Assembly: GCA_964512045.1 (NCBI GenBank)
Contig: CAZEJK010000181.1
Coordinates: 1-10,347 of the forward strand
Direction: 5' to 3'
Origin: CAZEJK01 sp964512045
Lineage (GTDB): Bacteria > Acidobacteriota > Thermoanaerobaculia > Thermoanaerobaculales > Sulfomarinibacteraceae
Length of the DNA stretch: 10,347 bases
Part shown: positions 6,301 to 10,347 of the stretch, in pieces
Layout: every line of letters begins with the position of its first letter
Numbering within the stretch: position 1 is the first letter of the stretch
Translations under genes and position numbers: made by a program
The notes under the pieces: generated by a model
The model's database searches: none
Seen by the model: the letters and a program-made list of their open reading frames with translations, nothing else
What the model was told of the DNA's origin: nothing

Positions 6301-7087
6301 CAATGCCTCCAGCCTCCGCTGCCAGCTCGGTGATCCGACCGAGGAGCTCCGAGGAGAGCATCTCGAACCTCCGGGCCTCCGGACGTAGCTGCCCGCCCAT
6401 ATGGGACAGAGGCAGTCCTTGCCAGCTGGCGGCTGCGAACTCTGGGGAGCGTGGGACAACTGTGTCGAGAATGCCGTCGAACGATCTCCATACCTCGCGC
6501 ATCACATCCAACGATGTCTCGCTCTTGAGGTCGAGCATCGTCGCGAGCACCCCGAGCAGCTGCAACGACGAGTTCTCCTCCCGGCGTACGTGATCGATGA
6601 CTCGCAGGACCTGAGAGATCGAGCGAAGGGCCAGTGGCTCTGCCTGGAACGGCACGAGCACGAAACGTGATGCTGCGAGGGCGCCGCGCGTCACCGGTCC
6701 GAGACCGCTCGGTGTGTCGAGGATCACCAGCTCGAAGGTTGGCTCGACTCTGGCGAGGACACGGTTGATGGTCTCAGGGTCGCGGAGTGTCATCTCGAAG
6801 TCGCATGCATCGACCGGGTGGAGACGTCCGCGGGGGAGGATGGAGAGCGCGTCGAGCCGTGTCTGCACGATCGCTTCGTCCGCTTCACAGGCTCCCATCA
6901 AGAGGTCCGAGAGCCCCTCCCACTCGGTCTCGCCGCGGGCAAGCGAGAGGCCGATCGCTCCCTGCGGATCGAGATCGACGAGCAGTGTCCTGCGCTGCTC
7001 CTCGGCCAAGGCGACTGCGAGGTTGAGACAGGTCGTGGTCTTGCCCACGCCTCCCTTGTGACTGGCCATCACGATACGGTGTGTCAT
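6272..7087 (-). CDS. ParA/MinD-family P-loop ATPase
   Basis: This 271-residue cytoplasmic ATPase has the deviant Walker A motif KGGVGKTT (11-18), with signature Lys11 and nucleotide Lys16, the Walker A' motif LLVDLDPQG (35-43) with catalytic-type Asp40, and the Walker B segment LVILDTPSGLG (119-129) with Asp123. ParA ATPases dimerise on ATP and position DNA, proteins or organelles. There is no N-terminal DNA-binding domain and no ParB gene nearby, so chromosome or plasmid partition is unlikely; the downstream overlapping gene encodes a roadblock-like protein instead, pointing to protein positioning or a regulatory switch. The ATG is preceded by ACGGAG, 3-4 nt away, a little close. Transcription likely starts in the 125-nt gap before it. 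Family assignment is firm; cargo is unknown. Confidence 0.93.
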   Translation of the reverse strand: MTHRIVMASHKGGVGKTTTCLNLAVALAEEQRRTLLVDLDPQGAIGLSLARGETEWEGLSDLLMGACEADEAIVQTRLDALSILPRGRLHPVDACDFEMTLRDPETINRVLARVEPTFELVILDTPSGLGPVTRGALAASRFVLVPFQAEPLALRSISQVLRVIDHVRREENSSLQLLGVLATMLDLKSETSLDVMREVWRSFDGILDTVVPRSPEFAAASWQGLPLSHMGGQLRPEARRFEMLSSELLGRITELAAEAGGIDERPRRELV

Positions 7088-7129
7088 TGGCTCCGTCCCA
7101 TCGTCAGCGGTTCACTCTCGGCTGGTCCG

Positions 7130-7138
7130 ACAATACCA
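7130..7138 (-). promoter_or_regulatory. Possible extended -10 promoter for the ParA-roadblock pair
   Basis: Minus-strand TG-G-TATTGT (7138-7130) fits an extended -10 element, about 43 nt before the ParA-type ATG. No convincing -35 lies 16-18 bp upstream. The rest of the 7088-7212 gap shows nothing else I can support. Confidence 0.3.
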
Positions 7139-7212
7139 GAGTCGACGAAGAGATGGCGATCCTCGGGTGTTACTCCCGCGCGGTCAGGCGTGCTGCGAGC
7201 CCACACTGGACA

Positions 7213-8592
7213 TTACGGTTGCCTCTGACCGAGCTCGACCCGCAGTGCGTCCTCCAACACCGGGTGTTGGAACTCGAACGATGTCGCTTCCAGACGCGCC
7301 GGGCGCACTCGTGTGCTGGTGAGCAGGAGCTGGTCTCCCATCTCCCCGAGGAGCGTGCGCACGGCGAACGCCGGAAGCGGTAGCACCGAAGGTCGATGGA
7401 TCACGGACGCCAATGTGGAGGTGAGCTCGCGGTTGGTCACCGGGCTCGGCGACACGGCGTTGATGGGACCGGAGCACGATTCGTCGGCGAGACAGTGGTA
7501 CAGGATCCCGATGAGGTCATCAATGGCAATCCAGCTCATCCACTGCTTCCCGGAACCGACACGACCTCCTGCTCCGAGCCGAAACGCAGGGAGCATGGCG
7601 GCCAGCGCACCGCCGTCCGCGGCGAGCACGATTCCGATGCGCGGGTTGACAACTCGCACCCCGGCATCGATGGCGGGCCGGGTTTCGTCCTCCCATGCGA
7701 CGCAGACGTCGGCGAGAAAGTCGTCCCCGGGCTCGCTGTCCTCGTCGACGGTAGTGTCGCCGCGGTCACCGTAGTAACCGATCGCTGAGGCCGAGATGAG
7801 TACCCTGGGTGGGCGCTGCATACCGGCGACGGCCTGGCTGATGGTTCTGGTTCCGTCGACGCGACTGCTGCGGATACGACGCTTCCGGGTCTCGGTCCAT
7901 CGACCCGAGGCGATGCTCTCGCCAGCCAGGTGGATGACGGCGTCGACTCCATCCAGGGCGTCGATATCAACCTCGCCAGATTCAGGATCCCATCGGATCT
8001 CATCGGCTGCCTTCGGCTGCCGGCGGACCAGGCGGAGCACCTCGTGCCCGCCGGCGGCGAGGAACGGAACGAGGCGAGAGCCGACGAGCCCGGACGCGCC
8101 AGTGACAGCGATGCGTAACGGATCCTCGTCTTCGAGAAGGCGGTGTCGCTCGAGATCCCGCGCCACGACGCCGTGCCGGTAGGTAAAGGCGCGTTCGAGC
8201 TCACGCGCGACACGACGACCCCCGAGCCAGCGGCTCGCTGGCTCGCACGGGAGCTCGTAGGAGATGCGATCCTCCATCAGACAGCCTCCCTCGGCGGACG
8301 GCAGGAACCGGTGCTGATGTTCCCAGCGAGCGAACGGTCCCTTCTCCTGCACGTCAACGAACCCGTACCCGCCCTCGAGCTTCTCGTGGCGGGCGTGCCA
8401 CCGGAGTGTGATGGGTCCCTTGCGCAGCTCGAGGACCGCCCGCGACCCCGGCTCCAGGCCGCCGGTGTGCTCGACAACACGCAGGTCCTCCCATGGGGGC
8501 GTGAGACGTTGCAGTGCGCCAGACCGGGTATGCCACCTGTGCACCTTCTCTGGCGACGTTGCGAGTGTGCTCGTGTGGAGAAATGTGGCCAT
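7213..8592 (-). CDS. SRPBCC domain fused to TIGR01777-family NAD(P)-dependent epimerase
   Basis: The 459-residue protein joins an SRPBCC (START-like ligand-binding) domain, about 1-150, to an extended short-chain dehydrogenase of the TIGR01777 family, about 158-459. Marks of the latter are the dinucleotide-binding TGASGLVG (164-171), HLAGESIASGRWT followed by SSRVDGTR (221-249), the active-site region SASAIGYYGDRG (267-278), WMSWIAIDDL (351-360), and the C-terminal DUF1731-like segment RPARLEATSFEFQHP. The two-domain form is known in this family; the substrate is not established. The ATG at 8592 has GAGGAG 9 nt upstream and starts where family members start; longer frames to 8640 or 8874 lack a ribosome site and cross the divergent PilZ gene. 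It shares a 73-nt intergenic region with that gene and is not obviously part of the ParA operon. Confidence 0.9.
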   Translation of the reverse strand: MATFLHTSTLATSPEKVHRWHTRSGALQRLTPPWEDLRVVEHTGGLEPGSRAVLELRKGPITLRWHARHEKLEGGYGFVDVQEKGPFARWEHQHRFLPSAEGGCLMEDRISYELPCEPASRWLGGRRVARELERAFTYRHGVVARDLERHRLLEDEDPLRIAVTGASGLVGSRLVPFLAAGGHEVLRLVRRQPKAADEIRWDPESGEVDIDALDGVDAVIHLAGESIASGRWTETRKRRIRSSRVDGTRTISQAVAGMQRPPRVLISASAIGYYGDRGDTTVDEDSEPGDDFLADVCVAWEDETRPAIDAGVRVVNPRIGIVLAADGGALAAMLPAFRLGAGGRVGSGKQWMSWIAIDDLIGILYHCLADESCSGPINAVSPSPVTNRELTSTLASVIHRPSVLPLPAFAVRTLLGEMGDQLLLTSTRVRPARLEATSFEFQHPVLEDALRVELGQRQP

Positions 8593-8653
8593 GAGATCAC
8601 GCTCCTCGTGAACGGGTAGCGTCATCGTCAGACGCGACATTCCATCGAGGGTG

Positions 8654-8659
8654 TATGCT
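8654..8659 (+). promoter_or_regulatory. -10 element of the first PilZ gene, probably leaderless
   Basis: TATGCT lies 6 nt before the ATG at 8666, so transcription would begin at or next to the start codon. GGAG at 8660-8663 is too close to the ATG to act as a normal ribosome site. No clear -35 is visible. Confidence 0.35.
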
Positions 8660-8665
8660 GGAGCC

Positions 8666-9388
8666 ATGGGAGCCTCCCGCGAAGGACACCGAGTGTTGGT
8701 GGTGACGGCGGATCCGGCGGCTTTTGATCGTGCCGCCCCAGTGCTCCGCCGAGAGGCGGTCGACGTGGATCGGATGGTGACGGCGGACTCTGCACTCGAG
8801 CTGACCAAGGCGGTGCGATTCAATCTCATCGTGGCGGTCGAGCCGGTGTCGGGCATGTCGATGGAGCGGTTCATCGCCGCCTTGCGTTCCCCAGGCTCGG
8901 AGAGCGTCCGTGCGAGCGTCGTTGTCTTCGCCAGCGAGGACCGCTTCGACCAGTACCGGCCGCTCCTTGGCCACGGTGTGAACCGCCTCCTGGGTACAGT
9001 GCGTATGGAGGGTCAGCTGCAAGAGGTCGTGTCGGAGCTCCTCCACGTCGCGGACCGGGCAACCTGTCGGTCCATGCTGCGAGTCGATCTCGGCATCGAG
9101 GACAGCAATGGAAACCTCGTCCTCTGTCAGACCGAGAATCTGTCGGCGACCGGAGTGCTGGTGCGCGGACCGCAGCTCTCCATCGGGTCGGTGTTCGAGT
9201 TCGAGCTCGTCTTCAAGGAGCAGCCGAAACCGTTGCGCGGCCGCGCCCGGGTCGTCCGGCACACCAATCCGAAGGAGTCCGTGAAGGGCTTCGGCGCCCA
9301 GTTCCTTTCGTTCGAAGGGGAGGGACGAGAGCGGCTTGTGGAGTACCTCTCGGCTCGCCTCGATGACCCTTCGACCTCGACCTCGTGA
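8666..9388 (+). CDS. Pseudo-receiver plus PilZ domain protein, copy 1
   Basis: The 240-residue protein has a receiver-like N-terminal domain (about 8-125; HRVLVVTADPAAF, then FNLIVAVEPVSGMS) and a PilZ domain (about 129-232). At the usual phospho-acceptor Asp stands Glu59, and the conserved Lys near the end of the receiver is absent, so phosphorylation is unlikely. The PilZ part keeps both c-di-GMP-binding motifs: RATCR (131-135, RxxxR) and NLSATG (158-163, NxSxxG). It is therefore a candidate c-di-GMP effector, perhaps for motility or surface behaviour. The ATG at 8666 is chosen because it aligns with the start of the paralogue that follows; a GTG at 8651 overlaps the -10 element. Its paralogue starts 38 nt downstream, pointing to a tandem duplication. 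Confidence 0.87.
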   Translation: MGASREGHRVLVVTADPAAFDRAAPVLRREAVDVDRMVTADSALELTKAVRFNLIVAVEPVSGMSMERFIAALRSPGSESVRASVVVFASEDRFDQYRPLLGHGVNRLLGTVRMEGQLQEVVSELLHVADRATCRSMLRVDLGIEDSNGNLVLCQTENLSATGVLVRGPQLSIGSVFEFELVFKEQPKPLRGRARVVRHTNPKESVKGFGAQFLSFEGEGRERLVEYLSARLDDPSTSTS

Positions 9389-9390
9389 TG

Positions 9391-9420
9391 TTGCCGAGCA
9401 CCTCGATGCCGCGATATCAT
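9391..9420 (+). promoter_or_regulatory. Promoter of the second PilZ gene, probably leaderless
   Basis: TTGCCG (9391-9396), an 18-bp spacer and TATCAT (9415-9420) fit a sigma70-type promoter. The hexamer ends 6 nt before the ATG at 9427, which would make the message leaderless, the same geometry as the first PilZ gene. Confidence 0.45.
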
Positions 9421-9426
9421 CAGGTC

Positions 9427-10140
9427 ATGTCTGAGGATCGCGCCCTTCTCGTCTGTGATGACAGCGGGTTGCTGGATCGTCTTTCGGAGACTCTGCAACG
9501 GGTCGGGTACAGCGTGGACCGCATGATCCGAGGGATGGGTGGGATGGCGCTCCTGAGACGGAACACGTACGGGGTCGTTGTGGTCGTGCACCCGGTAGGC
9601 GATGTCGCCACCAGCGACCTTCTCGGCGCCGTTCGACACAGCCCGTCGCGATCCGCCGGAGTCGTCGTGCTGACAGCTCTCGATCGGGTCCAGGAGAAGG
9701 AGGCTCTGCTCAAGGTCGGCGCGAACGAAGTGGTGCCGCTGAACACGTCGCCGCAGGGCCTCGAGGCGACGTTGCAGCGGCTCGGTGAGGTGGCGCCACG
9801 CAAGAGCTGCCGCATCACGTTACGTCTCCGCGATGCGAGCTCGGCGGTCTCCAAACAGCTGTTCTGTCAAAGCGCCAATGTCTCGCGGACCGGTATGCTG
9901 GTGCGTGGAAGGATGCCCTGGTCGGTCGGCGACATCGTGGCGTTCGAGCTGAGCCTCGCAGGTAAGAAGCCGATCTGCGGACGCGCGGAGATCGTGCGAC
10001 TGACCAGCCGTGCGGAGAGGGACCAGGGCTTCGCGTTGACGTTTCGCGAGCTCGATGATGATGGTGATCTCCGTCTCGCGACATTTCTGGACGCTGTAGC
10101 CGATGCAGACGAGCAGGCGGCTCCCGCGAGCAGCTCGTAG
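9427..10140 (+). CDS. Pseudo-receiver plus PilZ domain protein, copy 2
   Basis: This 237-residue paralogue of the preceding gene has the same order: receiver-like domain (about 5-120; ALLVCDDSGLL, with the acidic pair 11-12 retained) and PilZ domain (about 123-225). The phospho-acceptor position is His55 (VVVVHPVGD) and the conserved Lys is missing, so the receiver is degenerate. PilZ motifs are RKSCR (125-129) and NVSRTG (151-156), consistent with c-di-GMP binding. Shared stretches such as VDRM after the first helix and LVRG after NxSxxG show common origin with copy 1. The ATG at 9427 matches the start of copy 1; a GTG at 9385 overlapping the upstream stop would add 14 residues and is less likely. 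The C-terminus ends in a low-complexity Ala/Ser tail. Confidence 0.87.
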   Translation: MSEDRALLVCDDSGLLDRLSETLQRVGYSVDRMIRGMGGMALLRRNTYGVVVVVHPVGDVATSDLLGAVRHSPSRSAGVVVLTALDRVQEKEALLKVGANEVVPLNTSPQGLEATLQRLGEVAPRKSCRITLRLRDASSAVSKQLFCQSANVSRTGMLVRGRMPWSVGDIVAFELSLAGKKPICGRAEIVRLTSRAERDQGFALTFRELDDDGDLRLATFLDAVADADEQAAPASSS

Positions 10141-10196
10141 TCAGCTTTGCTTGCAGACATGACGACTTGCTCGCAGGAGCGACGACGCCATAGCCT

Positions 10197-10220
10197 GGGG
10201 TAGGTCGCTGACCCTGCCCC
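10197..10220 (+). terminator. Strong hairpin after the PilZ genes, possible transcript end
   Basis: GGGGTAGGTC (10197-10206) pairs with GACC (10210-10213) and TGCCCC (10215-10220), with one bulged C at 10214 and a GCT loop; one of the ten pairs is a G-U wobble. It sits 57 nt past the stop of the second PilZ gene. No T-run follows, so it would be a non-classical terminator or an mRNA-stabilising structure. Confidence 0.4.
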
Positions 10221-10234
10221 GGTCCCGGCTCGGA

Positions 10235-10263
10235 CAGCCGGATCCCGGCCATCCGGTCCCCGG
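10235..10263 (+). repeat. Dispersed intergenic repeat, copy 2
   Basis: This is the partner of the block at 5613-5641: the first 14 bases (CAGCCGGATCCCGG) are exact and 25 of 29 match overall, with the same pair of 11-mers 15 bp apart. It lies 95 nt downstream of the second PilZ gene, outside any reading frame I can support. Orientation relative to the upstream gene is opposite to copy 1. Confidence 0.55.
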
Positions 10264-10347
10264 CGCATGCCGCGCTTTTCCGAAGATGTGGGCTGCTTGA
10301 GTCGCCAACGCGGCCGCGGGCCGCAACCAAGGGGTTGCTCCGAAGCT
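10264..10347. other. Right-edge non-coding stretch rich in hairpins
   Basis: No gene is supported here. CGGC-GCAT-GCCG (10261-10272), GCGGCC-GCG-GGCCGC (10310-10324) and GCAACC-AAGG-GGTTGC (10323-10338) can each form a hairpin, the last two sharing two bases. This could be part of a structured RNA, a longer repeat, or simply GC-rich spacer cut by the window end. Confidence 0.3.

Noticed and set aside
7164..7178. Inverted repeat CGGG-N7-CCCG as terminator of the epimerase gene
   Set aside because: It lies upstream of the ParA gene and downstream of nothing transcribed toward it in a convincing way: the epimerase gene ends at 7213 with the stem in its trailer, but the stem is four pairs plus a mismatch and lacks a T-run.
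8593..8874. Longer N-terminus for the epimerase fusion
   Set aside because: It would overlap the divergent PilZ gene, lacks a ribosome site, and has no resemblance to the SRPBCC family, which begins at 8592.
1..10347. Mobile element, CRISPR array, tRNA or rRNA
   Set aside because: No transposase or integrase motifs, no regularly spaced repeats with spacers, and no tRNA-like or rRNA-like segments were seen on either strand.

Overview
The window is GC-rich and almost fully coding, and it has the look of a deltaproteobacterial or Myxococcota-type chromosome. That guess rests on the mix of roadblock/LC7 and PATAN (DUF4388) proteins, a ParA-type ATPase without ParB, and receiver-like/PilZ proteins. 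It is inference; no rRNA or marker gene is present. No mobile element, tRNA, rRNA or CRISPR array was seen.

Positions 5513 down to 170 (minus strand) hold one tightly packed [NiFe]-hydrogenase operon. In transcription order it encodes a PATAN-roadblock protein, a short roadblock protein, a cysteine-rich V4R-like protein, the hydrogenase small subunit (three [4Fe-4S] clusters), the large subunit (with a cleavable C-terminal tail), a 2[4Fe-4S] ferredoxin fused to a second V4R-like domain, and the hydrogenase maturation protease. Five of the six junctions are overlaps, four of them 4-8 nt; the only gap is 105 nt, before the V4R-like gene. A good sigma70-type promoter (TTGATT, 17 bp, TACACT) precedes the operon, with two 11-bp direct repeats that reach into its -35 element. 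The hydrogenase resembles cytoplasmic group 3 enzymes (MvhGA/HyhSL type). No diaphorase, F420 or heterodisulfide reductase subunit is encoded here, so the ferredoxin-V4R protein is the obvious electron partner. The standalone V4R-like protein and the C-terminal part of the ferredoxin protein look homologous, which makes this an unusual arrangement.

Positions 7087 to 5713 (minus) hold a ParA/MinD-type ATPase overlapping a third roadblock-like protein. The intergenic stretch between this pair and the hydrogenase promoter carries a dispersed repeat, and a second copy lies near the right edge.

Positions 8592 to 7213 (minus) hold an SRPBCC-TIGR01777 epimerase fusion. Diverging from it on the plus strand are two paralogous proteins, each with a degenerate receiver domain followed by a PilZ domain with c-di-GMP-binding motifs. 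Both have a -10-like hexamer exactly 6 nt before the ATG, suggesting leaderless transcripts. The last 200 bases contain hairpins and the second repeat copy but no gene.
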